From Serratia sp. M24T3 (GTDB taxonomy: Bacteria > Pseudomonadota > Gammaproteobacteria > Enterobacterales > Enterobacteriaceae), in assembly GCF_000257645.1 (NCBI RefSeq), contig NZ_AJHJ01000013.1, forward strand, positions 1 through 64,000: a stretch of DNA of 64,000 bases. Direction: 5' to 3'. Under the pieces are notes generated by a model. That model had not been told where the DNA came from and made no database searches. It was given only the letters and a program-made list of their open reading frames with translations. The first letter of the stretch is position 1. Each line of letters begins with the position of its first letter. The position numbers and the translations under genes are program-made. Of the stretch, positions 1 to 11,614 are shown in pieces.

Positions 1-81
1 GTTGAAAGAATTGGATAAAGCGTTCGATAAGTACGTGATTTAATAGCGTATATAGTGTAGAGTAAGTCAGCAGTAAACGGA

Positions 82-158
<77 letters not shown>

Positions 159-196
159 ATCTAATGTCTTTTAGAAAAGAAGCTGTTAAAAACAAG

Positions 197-218
197 CACC
201 CAATAGGGTGTTTTTTTT
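197..218 (+). terminator. Rho-independent terminator after tRNA-fMet
   Basis: Stem CACCC (197-201) with GGGTG (206-210), four-base loop, then eight T. It ends the tRNA transcript. An A-rich stretch on the other side could let it also serve the converging amiC gene. Confidence 0.85.
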
Positions 219-258
219 GCCTGTAATTTACCCCCTTCTTAATCATTATTGGTTCGAT

Positions 259-1521
259 CTAGCGCCTTGCCAGCATACCGCCATCGGCGAAGTAAGCTTT
301 GATCCCTGCTAAAATCGACTCGGCTATCTGCTGCTGGAAATGAGCAGTTCGCAGTTTACGCTCTTCTTCAAGATTACTGATGTAAGCCGTTTCAACCAGA
401 ATTGATGGAATATCCGGCGCTTTCAACACTGCGAACCCGGCCTGATCAACTTTGTGCTTGTGTAGATGATTGACCTTGCCGATGCGAGTTAGCACCTCTT
501 TACCAAACTTCAGGCTGTCATTGATAGAGGCGGTTTGCACCAAATCGAATAAGGTGTGATCCAGATAGCGATCGCCGCTTTTACTGACTCCACCTATTTT
601 ATCCGACTCATTTTGTGTGTGGGCCAAAAAACGCGCGGCGGCACTGGTTGCCCCTTTGGTCGAAAGTGCGAACACAGAAGATCCTCGTGCGGCGCGACTG
701 GTAAACGCGTCGGCGTGAATCGAAATAAACAGATCGGCTCGCTGCTTGCGCGCCTTGGCAACCCGGACCTTCAATGGAATAAAAATATCCTCATTGCGAG
801 TCATATAGACAGTCATATTGGGCTGCTGCTTGATCAGTTTTTGCAATCGCCGCGCAATTTGCAGCACCACGTCTTTCTCTCGAGTTTTATGTTTACCTAT
901 TGCTCCCGGATCCTCACCGCCGTGACCGGGATCGAGCATAATAATAATTGGTCGTTGATGCCCTGCCCTCCCATCCTTTTTCTTTTCTGGCGGTAAGGTT
1001 CTGGCAACATTTCCTCGATTGTAATCTTCAAGCAGCGCCAATAGCGGATCATCGCTCTCACCATCACTGCTGGTTTGCGGATTATTCTCGGGATAAAGAT
1101 CGATAACCAGCCGATGACGAAATTCTGCAACTGGCGTCAGGGTAAAAAGATGTGGGCTGATGGGTTGCTTTAACTCGATCACCAGGCGAACGGTTGATGT
1201 GTCGAATTGCCCAACCCGCAGTTGCTGAATATTTGGATCCGTTGAGGTGATTTTCCGCCCCAGCTCTTTAAGCACCGAGTTAAGCTGAATTCCGGAAATA
1301 TCCACCACCAGTCGAGCAGGGTTTTGTAATCTAAACTGCTTATACTTGAGCGAATAGTTGGATTCAAGAGTAACGCGGGTATAGGTCGAGGAAGGCCAGA
1401 CACGGACTGCAACAACATGCGAAGAGGCAGCCATACCGATACGACTCACGCTCAACAACCAGGTTGCCGCAGCGCTTTGCAGGAGAAGGCGGCGGCCAGA
1501 ATTATGTTGTTCGTCAGGCAT
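259..1521 (-). CDS. amiC: N-acetylmuramoyl-L-alanine amidase AmiC, Tat-exported
   Basis: Periplasmic zinc amidase that cuts the amide bond between N-acetylmuramic acid and the stem peptide of murein, splitting the septum during daughter cell separation; in E. coli it is activated by NlpD. At 420 residues it matches the family length (417 in E. coli). The N terminus has a twin-arginine pair (R10-R11) and a hydrophobic stretch ending near A31, typical of a Tat signal. An AMIN domain (about 34-145) that targets the septum is followed by an amidase_3 domain (about 190-412). Probable zinc and catalytic residues are H200 (in DPGHGG), E215, H269 (in SIHAD) and E377 (in LVETAY). It converges on the tRNA gene and diverges from argA, as in E. 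coli. Confidence 0.97.
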   Translation of the reverse strand: MPDEQHNSGRRLLLQSAAATWLLSVSRIGMAASSHVVAVRVWPSSTYTRVTLESNYSLKYKQFRLQNPARLVVDISGIQLNSVLKELGRKITSTDPNIQQLRVGQFDTSTVRLVIELKQPISPHLFTLTPVAEFRHRLVIDLYPENNPQTSSDGESDDPLLALLEDYNRGNVARTLPPEKKKDGRAGHQRPIIIMLDPGHGGEDPGAIGKHKTREKDVVLQIARRLQKLIKQQPNMTVYMTRNEDIFIPLKVRVAKARKQRADLFISIHADAFTSRAARGSSVFALSTKGATSAAARFLAHTQNESDKIGGVSKSGDRYLDHTLFDLVQTASINDSLKFGKEVLTRIGKVNHLHKHKVDQAGFAVLKAPDIPSILVETAYISNLEEERKLRTAHFQQQIAESILAGIKAYFADGGMLARR

Positions 1522-1694
1522 GTAGTCTCAAAGATATCTAAAGATGAATAAAGGTAACAAAAAGCAATGAGACAAACTTTAACGAACTCTTCTCCCACTG
1601 TCACCCACAGGATTGTCAGGATTTTTCAGTTTTTGGTAGGTTAGAAATAATTGAATTTCAAAAACAGAGATTTCTTACTTGCCACACAGCCCTA

Positions 1695-1733
1695 AAAGAA
1701 TAAAAATACGAAAATTACGAATAAAAATGCAAA
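1695..1733 (+). promoter_or_regulatory. Pair of ARG boxes (ArgR operator) upstream of argA
   Basis: Two 18-base imperfect palindromes of the ArgR type (consensus core TGAAT-N4-ATTCA) lie at 1695-1712 and 1716-1733, separated by 3 bases as in known paired ARG boxes. Box 1 has three and box 2 two mismatches to the consensus. ArgR with bound arginine would repress argA. Box 2 ends only 12 bases before the start codon and abuts the ribosome binding site. Confidence 0.8.
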
Positions 1734-1745
1734 AGAGGTTTTGCC

Positions 1746-3071
1746 GTGAAGGAACGAAGCACTGAATTGGTCCAAGGTTTTCGCCACTCAGTTCCCTACA
1801 TCAATGCTCACCGGGGTAAGACTTTCGTTATCATGCTCAGTGGTGAGGCCATCGAACATGAGAATTTCACAAACATAGTCAATGATATCGGGTTGTTACA
1901 TAGCCTGGGCATTAGGCTGGTTGTGGTTTATGGCGCACGCCCACAAATCGACAGCAATCTTGCCGAGCATGGCTATGAGCCGACTTACCACAAGAATACT
2001 CGCGTTACCGATGCCCGTGCTCTGGAGTTGGTGAAACAGGCTGCCGGACTTTTGCAGCTCGATATTACGGCTCGTCTGTCGATGAGTCTGAACAATACGC
2101 CGCTGCAAGGCGCACATATCAACGTCGTCAGCGGCAACTTTATCATTGCGCAGCCGCTTGGGGTTGATGACGGCGTGGATTATTGCCACAGCGGCCGCAT
2201 CCGCCGTATCGATGAAGAGGCGATCCATCGTCAGCTCGACAACAATGCAATCGTGCTGCTGGGTCCGGTTGCTGTTTCCGTGACCGGAGAAAGTTTTAAT
2301 CTGGTGTCCGAAGAAGTGGCGACCCAGCTGGCTGTTAAACTTAAAGCAGAAAAAATGATTGGCTTTGGCGCCGAGCAGGGTGTCAGCGACGAAGATGGCA
2401 ATATTATTTCCGAACTGTTCCCCAATGATGCGCAAATTTTCATCGACAAGATTGAAGACGTTGGCGAGTATCATTCAGAAACCGTGCGTTTCCTGCGCGG
2501 GGCGGTTAAAGCCTGCCGCAGCGGCGTGCGTCGCAGCCATTTGATCAGCTATCAGGAAGACGGTGCGCTTATACAGGAGCTGTTCTCGCGCGACGGTATT
2601 GGTACACAAGTCGTGATGGAAAGTTCGGAACAAGTGCGCCGAGCGACTATCAACGACATTGGCGGAATACTGGAATTAATCCGCCCTCTTGAACAGCAGG
2701 GTATTTTGGTACGCCGTTCTCGCGAGCAGTTGGAAATGGAAATCGACAAATTTACCATCATTGAACGAGATAACCTGACCATCGCCTGTGCGGCACTGTA
2801 TCCGTTCCTTGATGAGAAAATTGGCGAGATGGCCTGTGTTGCCGTTCATCCCGACTATCGCAGTTCTTCGCGCGGGGAAATGCTGTTGAAACGCGTTGCG
2901 AGTCACGCCAGGCAAATGGGCCTGACCAAACTGTTCGTTTTGACTACGCGCAGCATTCACTGGTTCCAGGAGCGTGGCTTCAAACCTGCAGACGTTGATG
3001 TGCTGCCGATTCAAAAGCAGGAAATGTACAACTATCAGCGTCGTTCCAAGATCCTGATTGCCGACCTGTAA
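1746..3071 (+). CDS. argA: N-acetylglutamate synthase (amino-acid acetyltransferase)
   Basis: Cytoplasmic enzyme of the first step of arginine biosynthesis: acetyl-CoA plus glutamate gives N-acetylglutamate. It has 441 residues (443 in E. coli). An N-terminal amino-acid-kinase-like domain (about 20-285), which binds arginine for feedback inhibition, is followed by a C-terminal GNAT acetyltransferase domain (about 295-435) with a recognisable acetyl-CoA segment around [14 protein letters not shown]. The start is GTG at 1746, supported by AGAGG at 1734-1738 and by alignment with the E. coli start. It is controlled by the ARG boxes just upstream and followed by a hairpin terminator shared with recD, which converges on it. 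Confidence 0.98.
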   Translation: MKERSTELVQGFRHSVPYINAHRGKTFVIMLSGEAIEHENFTNIVNDIGLLHSLGIRLVVVYGARPQIDSNLAEHGYEPTYHKNTRVTDARALELVKQAAGLLQLDITARLSMSLNNTPLQGAHINVVSGNFIIAQPLGVDDGVDYCHSGRIRRIDEEAIHRQLDNNAIVLLGPVAVSVTGESFNLVSEEVATQLAVKLKAEKMIGFGAEQGVSDEDGNIISELFPNDAQIFIDKIEDVGEYHSETVRFLRGAVKACRSGVRRSHLISYQEDGALIQELFSRDGIGTQVVMESSEQVRRATINDIGGILELIRPLEQQGILVRRSREQLEMEIDKFTIIERDNLTIACAALYPFLDEKIGEMACVAVHPDYRSSSRGEMLLKRVASHARQMGLTKLFVLTTRSIHWFQERGFKPADVDVLPIQKQEMYNYQRRSKILIADL

Positions 3072-3094
3072 ATAAGCCTGCTGTAGACCATTTG

Positions 3095-3124
3095 AAAAGG
3101 CGGGGTGAAATGACCTCGCCTTTT
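3095..3124. terminator. Bidirectional terminator between argA and recD
   Basis: AAAAGGCG (3095-3102) pairs with CGCCTTTT (3117-3124), with an inner GGT/ACC extension. The A and T flanks make it usable from both strands, fitting the convergent genes. Confidence 0.85.
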
Positions 3125-3137
3125 ACTTTATCTCAAT

Positions 3138-5018
3138 TCAACCCGCTGTTAGCCTCTCAACTAACCCACTGCGTCGCTGTGTTGGAGTTCGAATTGCCAA
3201 TCCCAGCACTTTCTCACTGGAATACAGCGATAACTGCCGCTTGGCTCGAGTAATCGCGGTGTAGACCAGCTCGCGCGTCAGCACTGGTAAAAAATGATTC
3301 GGCAGAACTAATAGCGTATGCTCAAACTCCGATCCCTGAGATTTATGCACTGTCATGGCATAGGCGGTATCGTGAATTGGCAAGCGGCTCGGCTGTACTG
3401 ACTTGATTTGCCCATCCGGCAGTTGGAAATAAACTCTTAACTCACCCAGCTCATTATGTAACGCAATTCCGATATCCCCATTAAATAATCCCAAAGCACT
3501 GTCGTTGCGGCTGATCATTATTGGACGACCGGCATACCAGCGACCGCCGAGGGCTATCGGTCGGCGAATTAACCCCTGACGTTGCAACATTTGCTCGATA
3601 CGCTCGTTTAAACCTGCCAGCCCAAACGGGCCTTCGCGCAAGGCACAGAGCACTTGAAAATCACCAAAAGCTTTTAAGATCACCACAGGATCGGCACTCG
3701 CCGCTACCGCCTGCAAATAAGGGCGGTAACCGGCAACACAGGCGTCGAGCAGGGATTTAAAATCGTCAGTCTCGCTAAGCGGAAAATTGCCGAGATCGGC
3801 TAAATTACGTGACAAAATCCGGCGTGCCAACTGGCTGTCACCGGCATTCACCGCTGCCGCCAAAATGCCTATCCCCGAACTGGCATCAAAGCGATAGCTC
3901 TTACGTAACAGGCATAGCGCATCACGCACGCTGGCTGGATGTTCCAGTTCATTACCCTCTACCAGGCAACCCGTTAGACGTTGCAACTGCTCGGCGCGAG
4001 CGGGACTGTAACCCTGTTCCGCAAAACGACAGATATCACCCAGCACGGCACCCGCTTCAACAGATGCCAACTGATCGCGGTCACCCAGAAAAATTACCCT
4101 GGCCTTCGCAGGCAGCGCGGCAATCAGCCTCGCCATCATCGGCAGATCCACCATCGAAGCCTCATCAACTACCAGCACGTCAAGGTGCAGTGGATTGCCC
4201 TGATGATAGCGCATCCTCTGGCTATTAGGCTGAGCGCCCAACAGGCGGTGCAGAGTAGAGGCTTCATCAGGAAACTGGCCGCGCTCTTCATCTGTTAAAT
4301 CAAGCTGACGGCTGGCCTGCCCCAGTGATTCAGTCAGCCTTGCCGCAGCCTTGCCGGTTGGCGCAGCAAGCTGAATACGCAGGCGCCTGTCACTTTGTAG
4401 CTGTACCAGCGCGGCTAATAACCTGGCCACGGTGGTAGTTTTTCCGGTACCGGGTCCGCCTGATATAATCGAAATTCTTCGTGTTACTGCCACCGCAGCG
4501 GCAACTTTCTGCCAGTTAACCTCATCGCTTTCGGCAGCACCAAACAGCTGGTCAAGCACCGCTCGCAGGCGAAGTTCATCCACCGCCAGTTCATTACCCT
4601 GCTCACCCAGCGCCAATAAAGGATTGGGCTCATCATTGATAAAGAATGCGGCAACCTGGCCTTCATCCTGCCACATACGCTGCAGATAAAGCCGCTGTTG
4701 CTGCAAGACTATCGGGGTGGCCTGACCACCGTCCCCCACCGCTGGATTACGGGCCAGCAGCTCTCGCCAAACCGCCTCATCTGGCTCACCGGCAGCTTGC
4801 CACAGGCCGCTGGCCAAAGCAGGAAAGCGCCCCTCAAACAGCGTATCGGGTTGTAATTCACTTAACCGAAGACAAACATGCCCGCGCCCGGCTTCGGCGC
4901 TAAGACTGGCAGCCGCCAACATTATCGCCGGATCATTTCCTGCTACCATGCGAGCAAACTGCACATCCAGCGCACGTAAAGCGCCCAAAGCGATCGCCTG
5001 TTCATAAAGCGCCATCAT
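3138..5018 (-). CDS. recD: RecBCD subunit RecD, 5'-3' helicase
   Basis: Fast 5'-3' superfamily 1B motor of the RecBCD helicase-nuclease, which resects double-strand breaks and loads RecA after meeting Chi. It has 626 residues (608 in E. coli). Walker A GGPGTGKT lies at about 187-194, DEAS (Walker B) at 284-287, and the motif VHKSQGSEF near the C terminus. The first ATG at 5018 overlaps the recB stop by 4 bases (ATGA), giving translational coupling; a second ATG follows directly and is an alternative start. It is the last gene of the recC-ptrA-recB-recD run. Confidence 0.98.
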   Translation of the reverse strand: MMALYEQAIALGALRALDVQFARMVAGNDPAIMLAAASLSAEAGRGHVCLRLSELQPDTLFEGRFPALASGLWQAAGEPDEAVWRELLARNPAVGDGGQATPIVLQQQRLYLQRMWQDEGQVAAFFINDEPNPLLALGEQGNELAVDELRLRAVLDQLFGAAESDEVNWQKVAAAVAVTRRISIISGGPGTGKTTTVARLLAALVQLQSDRRLRIQLAAPTGKAAARLTESLGQASRQLDLTDEERGQFPDEASTLHRLLGAQPNSQRMRYHQGNPLHLDVLVVDEASMVDLPMMARLIAALPAKARVIFLGDRDQLASVEAGAVLGDICRFAEQGYSPARAEQLQRLTGCLVEGNELEHPASVRDALCLLRKSYRFDASSGIGILAAAVNAGDSQLARRILSRNLADLGNFPLSETDDFKSLLDACVAGYRPYLQAVAASADPVVILKAFGDFQVLCALREGPFGLAGLNERIEQMLQRQGLIRRPIALGGRWYAGRPIMISRNDSALGLFNGDIGIALHNELGELRVYFQLPDGQIKSVQPSRLPIHDTAYAMTVHKSQGSEFEHTLLVLPNHFLPVLTRELVYTAITRAKRQLSLYSSEKVLGLAIRTPTQRRSGLVERLTAG

Positions 5019-8000
5019 GATGCATTCTCCTGTTGCAGGGATGCCAACCTCGGCAACTGCTCACCTTTAAACAGGGCGTCCATCGAATGAATAAACTCTT
5101 CATCGGGCCGTCGACGGAAAATGCCGTTGTCAGGCTTATTTGAGTCAACCCCTCGGAGAAACAGGTACACCACGCCGCCAAAATGTTGTTGATAGTTGTA
5201 GTCCGCCAACCGATGCCCAAGATATCGGTGCAGGGCCAGAGTATAGAGCTGATACTGCAAGTCATAACGATGCTGCGCCATGGCATTTTCCATGGCCGAC
5301 TGGGTATATGCGCTGCTGTCTTCGCCAAGCCAGTTGGATTTATAATCAAGCAGGTAATAACGACCCTGCCAGCAATAAACCAGGTCAATAAAGCCCTTTA
5401 GCATGCCACGAACTTGCTGGAAATTTAGCGGTGGGCACTGTGCTGACAGCGCATCGTAATGCTGCACCAACGCGTTGAGATCCTGCGGTTTCAACAGGCC
5501 GTCGATAGGCAAATAAAACTGCAATTCGGACTGATGTTGCGCCGGTTCCAAAGCGCTAAGCGACATACCGGTGTCATCAAGTGGCGTGGTCAATACGGTA
5601 TCGACCCACTCTTGCAAAATCGGCAACCACTCAGCGCTATAACCCTGTGCCTCAAGCATCTCGTGCAACCACTCCGGGTCGACGGGTTGGCTAAAATCAA
5701 TTTCTTCGAACAGGCTATGCAAGAACGTACCGGGGGACGCGCCACGCGGAAAGCTATGCGCCGTCATCTGCGGCTCGCTGTCCTGCGGTTGTTCACCGGC
5801 AGCATCAACATCAAGTTTTGGCAGCAGATCTTGTGCCAGCGCCGAGCCGTGCTGTTGTAGCCCGGAATAGCTGGTAACGCGCCAAAAATCGGCCAAAGTC
5901 CGCGTCAGGTGCGCGGCGGCAAGCTGCGGCTTCTTTAGCTCGGGCGGAATCCAGAGTGTCGAATCAATCGGTTCGACGGCAGTAACGGCAACGTTTTCAT
6001 CAGCCAGATTTTGCAGGCATTCTGCAAGATATGCCGCATCACCCGCCTGCCCGTTCTGAACCAGATAACCCAAAGCGCCAAGATGCAGGTCGGTGTCACC
6101 CTGCTTCTTGCGCGTGCCCTGAATCAATGGCGCAATCCCGATACTGCAGTGATAGATCGAACGAGTCAGGGCGACATACAGCAGACGCAAATCTTCTGCC
6201 AGACGTTCCTCCTCGGCGAGCTGAAGAGTTTGCTCATCCTCGCTTAGATCCAGCAAAGCGGCAAAATTTTCACGATCGTGATACAGGCCCCGCTGTTGCT
6301 GGCGGAAATTGCTGATAAATGGCAACCAGACCAGTGGGTATTCCAACCCTTTGGATTTATGGATTGTGACTACTTTTACTAGATGTTTGTCACTTTCCAG
6401 ACGCAGCTGCTGGCTTTGTGCCTGAGTGTCGGGTTGCGCTATCTGCTGTGCCAGCCAGCGTACCAACGCATGCTCGCTGTCGAGCTGTGCCGCCGCTTCC
6501 TGCAATAGTTCGCCCAGATGCAGTAGATCGGTCAAACGCCGTTCGCCCCCGGGATTTGCCAGCAGGTCTTCGGCAATGTGCCTCTGCATTATCAGGTTTT
6601 TAAGCATCGGTAATACACCGCGTTGCATCCAGCGCTGACGATAGCTGTCAAACTCGTCTACCAGTTTGTCCCAGGCGATCTCATCCTGACTCAGCGCGTC
6701 TAGCGTCAAGGCATCCAAACCCATCAAACCGGTTGCCATGGCACTGCGCAGGGTTCTTTCATGTTCTGGCGTCAAGACCGCCTGTAGCAGCCAAAGCACA
6801 TCGAGCGCTTCCGGCGTATCAAACACACTGTCGCGATTTGAAAGATAAACAGAAGGGATGTTGAGCATGCTGAGCGCATCGCGGATTAATGCCGCTTCGC
6901 GACGGCTGCGGATCAAAATTGTGATGTCGGAAGCCTGCACCGACCGACGTTTTTCGCCTTCGATTAACCACGCCTCCTGCTGCTGCCCAGCAGTTAACCA
7001 ATCGCGGATCTGCGCCGCACAGTGTGCCGCCATAAATTGCTGATAATCGTTTACCCCAACGCCTTCTCCCGGCTGAACCCAGCACTGCATCCCCGGTTGA
7101 GTTTTGCCGTGAAGCTCGAAACCGAGCGCCGCGTTTTTTGACGCAGGTTGCACGGATATAAACGGAATTTGCGAAAATAGAAACGGTGACGCTAGCCGGG
7201 AAAATAGCTGGTTCACGCTCCTGACCATCGACACAGAGGATCGCCAGTTAGTGTCCATAGTGTAATGAGCACTGACCTCAGAGCGTGCGCGCATATAGGT
7301 AAAAATATCGGCGCCACGGAAAGCATAAATTGCCTGTTTTGGGTCGCCGATCAGCAGCAGTCCACACTGCGTTTGATTACCGTAAAGGCAATTAAAGATG
7401 CGATATTGTTGTGGATCGGTGTCCTGAAATTCATCGATCATCGCCAGTGGATAACGCTGACGGATCGCCTGTGCCAATAGATTTCCAGAAGGCTGCTGTA
7501 AGGCATTGTCGAGACGGCTCAGCAAATCATCAAAACCCAACTCGGCGTGCTGACGCTTTTCTTCAGCTATCGACTGACGTATTTCGGTGAGCGCGCGAGC
7601 AATCACCAAATCGCGAATCGTCAGTGATTCTTCATAAAGCCGGTCAATCGCGTCAAAAATTGCATGCTGTGGCGGCTCGCCTTTTTTTGTTTTCTCCAGC
7701 AGAACCGACTGCCGGAAACGCTCAAGCTCCTTCGGCAAAGTGTAGCTTTCGGTGGATTGCGAGGCCCAGGCAGCCACGGCCACCAGCCAGTTGGGCAGAA
7801 AACGAGTACTGTAGCTGCGTTTATCTACCCCAGACTGAGTGATGATGGCCTCGATATCTGCCGCAGCGGATAACCACTGTTGCTTGATATCATTCAGTCG
7901 CGCAACAATTCGCTGATGTCGGCTCTCCAGCGTTTCCCCTTGTTCCGGCGGAAAGCGCAATTGTGGAGCCTCTCCGTGGAGATAAGATGACAAATCAGCT

Positions 8001-8584
8001 AACAGCGCTTCAGGGCCGCTCCACTCTTGAGAAATAATCCGAGCAATATCAAGCGGCAATGGGTAACAATAGCGTCGCCAAAAATCGGCGCAGGCCTGTC
8101 GACGCAGCGGCATCTCGTCTTGTATCAGCGTCTGCTCAAATAAGATCCCGGATTCAAAGGCATTGTGCATCAACATGCGCTGGCAGAAACCGTGAATGGT
8201 GTAAATTGCCGCCTCATCCATTTGCCGCTCTGCCGCCAATAAAGTCGATGCAGCTTCAGAAAGGTCAGCAATTTCAGTCATTAACGCCGCCAGCATTGGG
8301 TTATTGCTGGATTTACGAATACAGGCAAGCCTTAGCTCATGAATATTGCTACGGATGCGCCCACGCAGCTCTTCGGTTGCCGCTTCGGTAAAGGTCACCA
8401 CCAGAATTTCTTCTACCGTTAATCTGCGGGCGAAAGCTGCCTGCCCGCCCAGCCCCAATAGCAATCGCAGATACAGCAGAGCCAGGGTGAACGTTTTTCC
8501 AGTACCCGCAGAAGCCTCAATAAGTCGTTCGCCAGATAGCGGCAAAGTCAGAGGATTAAGCTTGTGCGGGATTATTACTGTCAT
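5015..8584 (-). CDS. recB: RecBCD subunit RecB, 3'-5' helicase and nuclease
   Basis: Slow 3'-5' helicase and the only nuclease of RecBCD; it also delivers RecA. It has 1189 residues (1180 in E. coli). Walker A (ASAGTGKT) lies at about 24-31, the helicase DEFQDTDP motif in the first half, and the nuclease domain at the C terminus. D1067, D1080 and K1082 (GFID and LLDYKS) fall on the same numbers as the E. coli catalytic residues, so the nuclease looks intact. The start codon overlaps the ptrA stop by one base (TAATG) and the stop overlaps recD by four, so all three are translationally coupled. Confidence 0.98.
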   Translation of the reverse strand: MTVIIPHKLNPLTLPLSGERLIEASAGTGKTFTLALLYLRLLLGLGGQAAFARRLTVEEILVVTFTEAATEELRGRIRSNIHELRLACIRKSSNNPMLAALMTEIADLSEAASTLLAAERQMDEAAIYTIHGFCQRMLMHNAFESGILFEQTLIQDEMPLRRQACADFWRRYCYPLPLDIARIISQEWSGPEALLADLSSYLHGEAPQLRFPPEQGETLESRHQRIVARLNDIKQQWLSAAADIEAIITQSGVDKRSYSTRFLPNWLVAVAAWASQSTESYTLPKELERFRQSVLLEKTKKGEPPQHAIFDAIDRLYEESLTIRDLVIARALTEIRQSIAEEKRQHAELGFDDLLSRLDNALQQPSGNLLAQAIRQRYPLAMIDEFQDTDPQQYRIFNCLYGNQTQCGLLLIGDPKQAIYAFRGADIFTYMRARSEVSAHYTMDTNWRSSVSMVRSVNQLFSRLASPFLFSQIPFISVQPASKNAALGFELHGKTQPGMQCWVQPGEGVGVNDYQQFMAAHCAAQIRDWLTAGQQQEAWLIEGEKRRSVQASDITILIRSRREAALIRDALSMLNIPSVYLSNRDSVFDTPEALDVLWLLQAVLTPEHERTLRSAMATGLMGLDALTLDALSQDEIAWDKLVDEFDSYRQRWMQRGVLPMLKNLIMQRHIAEDLLANPGGERRLTDLLHLGELLQEAAAQLDSEHALVRWLAQQIAQPDTQAQSQQLRLESDKHLVKVVTIHKSKGLEYPLVWLPFISNFRQQQRGLYHDRENFAALLDLSEDEQTLQLAEEERLAEDLRLLYVALTRSIYHCSIGIAPLIQGTRKKQGDTDLHLGALGYLVQNGQAGDAAYLAECLQNLADENVAVTAVEPIDSTLWIPPELKKPQLAAAHLTRTLADFWRVTSYSGLQQHGSALAQDLLPKLDVDAAGEQPQDSEPQMTAHSFPRGASPGTFLHSLFEEIDFSQPVDPEWLHEMLEAQGYSAEWLPILQEWVDTVLTTPLDDTGMSLSALEPAQHQSELQFYLPIDGLLKPQDLNALVQHYDALSAQCPPLNFQQVRGMLKGFIDLVYCWQGRYYLLDYKSNWLGEDSSAYTQSAMENAMAQHRYDLQYQLYTLALHRYLGHRLADYNYQQHFGGVVYLFLRGVDSNKPDNGIFRRRPDEEFIHSMDALFKGEQLPRLASLQQENAS

Positions 8585-11469
8585 TATTTATTAACCTGAT
8601 GTGGAAAGGTTTTTTGCAAACTGGACGTCGTCGGATAGGTTTTCCAACCGACAGGAGCCGCATACGCAGGCGTTTGGCTATCCTTTCCTGAAACTTGTGA
8701 AAGCATGGCAAACCCGGTTTGCTTAATCACCGCCTGATGATAGAAATCAGCCAGTTCTTTCTGCGTCAGCCCCTGGATGACCGCAATCACTTTCTCTCGG
8801 GTATTAAACCGATCGTTGCCACGGCTAAAGTCTTCAGAAAATCGTCCAATTTCCTCGCCCATAGTCTGCGGGCGTTGCTGCATATCGCTTAATAGCCCCT
8901 GCTTATACTGACTAAACTCGCTGTCTTTCATTTCACGCAGGCGTTTTTCAGCCTGCGGGTAAAACGCCAGATAACGCTCATAAAGATATTTAGGCTGTTT
9001 ACTGTTACTTTGCAGCAGGAAACCTATTCCCCACTGCTTGCCAACCGGCATTGGGAAGGCGAATACAGCATAGCCAAGCTGTTCCTGCGTTCTCAACTGG
9101 CTATAGAACCAAGGCTGGATAATCTGCCCTAACAAGGCGCTGTAGCCCATGCTGCGGACTTCATCGTAGCCCACAGGAACATAGACTGCCGCCAAAGCAG
9201 AATCGGTTGAAGTACCCACCCGCTGCATGTTGACCTTCTGAGGGTGGTTTACAATGATGCGGCTACCTCGCCACCATGTTGTTCCCTGAGGCTTCACCCT
9301 GGCCTGAATATTGCTGACCATTTTCTTTACTTCATCAGCAGTCATATTGCCGTCGACCAATACTTCCAACGCCCCTTTATCCAGCAATTGTTTACGATAA
9401 TTTGTAACCTCTTGCAGAGTAATGTCTTTCACCAGCCTCTCGCGCACATCACGCTCGCTGTATGGGATGCGGGAGATCAGCTGCACAGGTTGTAACGCCA
9501 GTTCAAACGCCTTGCCTTTGTCGGCAGAATCAAGCCGCTCCAGATACCATGATTTGGCCTGATCGAGCTGCTGCTGGGTCGGCACTACCTTTGGATATTC
9601 CTCCACCAGCTCGCTAAGCAAATCAGGCAAATGATCGGTGAAGCCGTTGGCATTGAACTCCAGGCCGTGATCTGGACTAGTGGAAAAACTAATACCGCCG
9701 ATCGACGCCTGATAGCTCAGCTGGTCAAAGGCTACACCGGTCAGGTAATCATTCAGACCATACATCACCTGCTTTTTAGCCGTATCTAGAGACTCTTGGC
9801 TACGAAATGCCAAAGTAACGTCGGCCTTGGGTTCAGCACTGAAATAGTGGCTTGGCATATATAGGACGCGCAAACCTTTCTGATTAACAATGAGTTCAGG
9901 ATGCGTTTGCGTATCGCTTTTGTTTACCAGATCCAAATTTTCAGGAATATACGGGTTCAGCTTAGGTAAGGATAAACTGATTTGCCCCTCCATCTGACGC
10001 CATTTAGTAAAATCATCGGCTGGGACTTTATCAACCTCATAGGGTGCATCAACAAAATAGGCCATTTTATTGTGCGGCTCATCAGGGCTGATGAACCAGT
10101 AACGCGCCTTCTCTGGCGTCAACCCGTCCAACCGGTTATCAATCGCCTGCGGATCAAATCGGTCGGTGATATAAGGCGAATCCAGCACGTGATCGACCGG
10201 TACACGAATCATGGTATCAACCAACCACTCTACGTAGTCCATGTCGCGGGTGACCGCCGGATAGCGGAAATCCAGCGCCATTACGTGAGCGATTTCATCG
10301 AAATACTCTTTTTTCACACCTTGAGAGCGGATAAGAGACAGATAATTGAAAATAGCGGCAATGACCTGATCTTTATTAGCCATGCCCTTATCAGTGAGGG
10401 ACACCGAAATAGCGAAGATCCCCTGATTTCGCTGCACCATCGGGTCTGCCCCAGCACTGATACCATCTGCCAAACCTTGTTTTTGCAGCCAGTCAGACAA
10501 GGTATTAGTGCTTCGATTTCCTATGAGATAGCTGACATAGGTGTCTGTCTTGCTCCTGAAGGCTGCACTGTTATTGTCGATGGCAAATTCCAGACGCAGC
10601 TGTTTGCGCGGCTCGGCCGGAACATAATGAATGATTATTCCCTGTTGGGCAGGCGTAACGCTCGGTACAGTGATAGGCGGCACTGTAGCGTTATGATTAG
10701 CGATTTTGCCAAAGGTGTCGGAGGCAATCTGTGCCAGTTCAGCCAAAGGCTTGTTGCTGTAAATGACTCCGACCATTAGATTTGCGGAGTAATAGCGATG
10801 GTAAAAGTCCACCAGCGCATCATGCAGTTTATTTCCCGGCTTATCGCGCAGGGTTTCGAGATTCCCCCCCGCATAGCGAGAACCAGGGTGCGCAGGATTC
10901 AGTGTTTCAGCTCTGACCTGGCCCATGCGCATACCGTCGCGTGAGCGCGCCATCGTCAGTTCAGCGTTTACGGCGTTGCGTTCTTTGTCGGCATAGTTGG
11001 GGTCCAATAGCGGCTCACCTACCGCATCGGCAAGGCGATCTACCGCCTCTTGCAGGGCATCGTTTTCAACTTCAAGGTAGAACGCAGTGCGATAAGAAGC
11101 CGTACTGCCGTTATGGCTGCCGCCGTGCATTTTCAGAAATTCTGACAGGCTTTCAGGTTTCGGATATTTTTTTGAACCCATCAGCAACATATGTTCGGTA
11201 AAATGCGCCAAACCTAACTGTCCATTAGGGTCCTGAAGAGAACCCACGGAAACGGCAAGTGCTGCCAAGGACTTAGAAGCCTGATTATCAGAGACCAGCA
11301 ATACCGTCATGCCATTAGCTAATTTAATAGCCTGATACTGACGAGGATCATTCTGGCTTTTATGAATTGTTTCTGTAATTGGTTGCCAGTCTGTTGCGGA
11401 CCAGACTACGGGGGCCCAAAACGTCATCAACAACAGTAACCCGCTTACACGGGTAAGCTGTTTCAACAT
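8584..11469 (-). CDS. ptrA: Protease III (pitrilysin), periplasmic zinc peptidase
   Basis: M16-family metallopeptidase that degrades small polypeptides in the periplasm. It has 961 residues (962 in E. coli). An N-terminal Sec signal peptide (about 1-25) precedes the inverted zinc motif HFTEH (H89, E92, H93), with E170 as the third ligand. A second, inactive M16 half follows, as usual for the family. The start is backed by a GGAGACAGGT ribosome site. It sits between recC and recB as in E. coli, a conserved placement with no known functional link to recombination. Confidence 0.97.
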   Translation of the reverse strand: MLKQLTRVSGLLLLMTFWAPVVWSATDWQPITETIHKSQNDPRQYQAIKLANGMTVLLVSDNQASKSLAALAVSVGSLQDPNGQLGLAHFTEHMLLMGSKKYPKPESLSEFLKMHGGSHNGSTASYRTAFYLEVENDALQEAVDRLADAVGEPLLDPNYADKERNAVNAELTMARSRDGMRMGQVRAETLNPAHPGSRYAGGNLETLRDKPGNKLHDALVDFYHRYYSANLMVGVIYSNKPLAELAQIASDTFGKIANHNATVPPITVPSVTPAQQGIIIHYVPAEPRKQLRLEFAIDNNSAAFRSKTDTYVSYLIGNRSTNTLSDWLQKQGLADGISAGADPMVQRNQGIFAISVSLTDKGMANKDQVIAAIFNYLSLIRSQGVKKEYFDEIAHVMALDFRYPAVTRDMDYVEWLVDTMIRVPVDHVLDSPYITDRFDPQAIDNRLDGLTPEKARYWFISPDEPHNKMAYFVDAPYEVDKVPADDFTKWRQMEGQISLSLPKLNPYIPENLDLVNKSDTQTHPELIVNQKGLRVLYMPSHYFSAEPKADVTLAFRSQESLDTAKKQVMYGLNDYLTGVAFDQLSYQASIGGISFSTSPDHGLEFNANGFTDHLPDLLSELVEEYPKVVPTQQQLDQAKSWYLERLDSADKGKAFELALQPVQLISRIPYSERDVRERLVKDITLQEVTNYRKQLLDKGALEVLVDGNMTADEVKKMVSNIQARVKPQGTTWWRGSRIIVNHPQKVNMQRVGTSTDSALAAVYVPVGYDEVRSMGYSALLGQIIQPWFYSQLRTQEQLGYAVFAFPMPVGKQWGIGFLLQSNSKQPKYLYERYLAFYPQAEKRLREMKDSEFSQYKQGLLSDMQQRPQTMGEEIGRFSEDFSRGNDRFNTREKVIAVIQGLTQKELADFYHQAVIKQTGFAMLSQVSGKDSQTPAYAAPVGWKTYPTTSSLQKTFPHQVNK

Positions 11470-11614
11470 TACCTGTCTCCCTTGAATAAAAAATAAAAAA
11501 GAGGCTAAAGAGTCGGATGGTGCGAGCCCGTAACCAAAAGCGTACTTAATAATTAAGACCTCAGGGGTAGCAGATAGTTTTGGTTTCTCTGCCCTTTTCA
11601 GACTTTGCAGGTCT

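Noticed and set aside
2-43. An open frame of 13 codons ending in TAA at the left edge (LKELDKAFDKYVI)
   Set aside because: It could be the tail of a gene, but 42 bases are too few to support coding, and the stretch may simply be the spacer before the tRNA.
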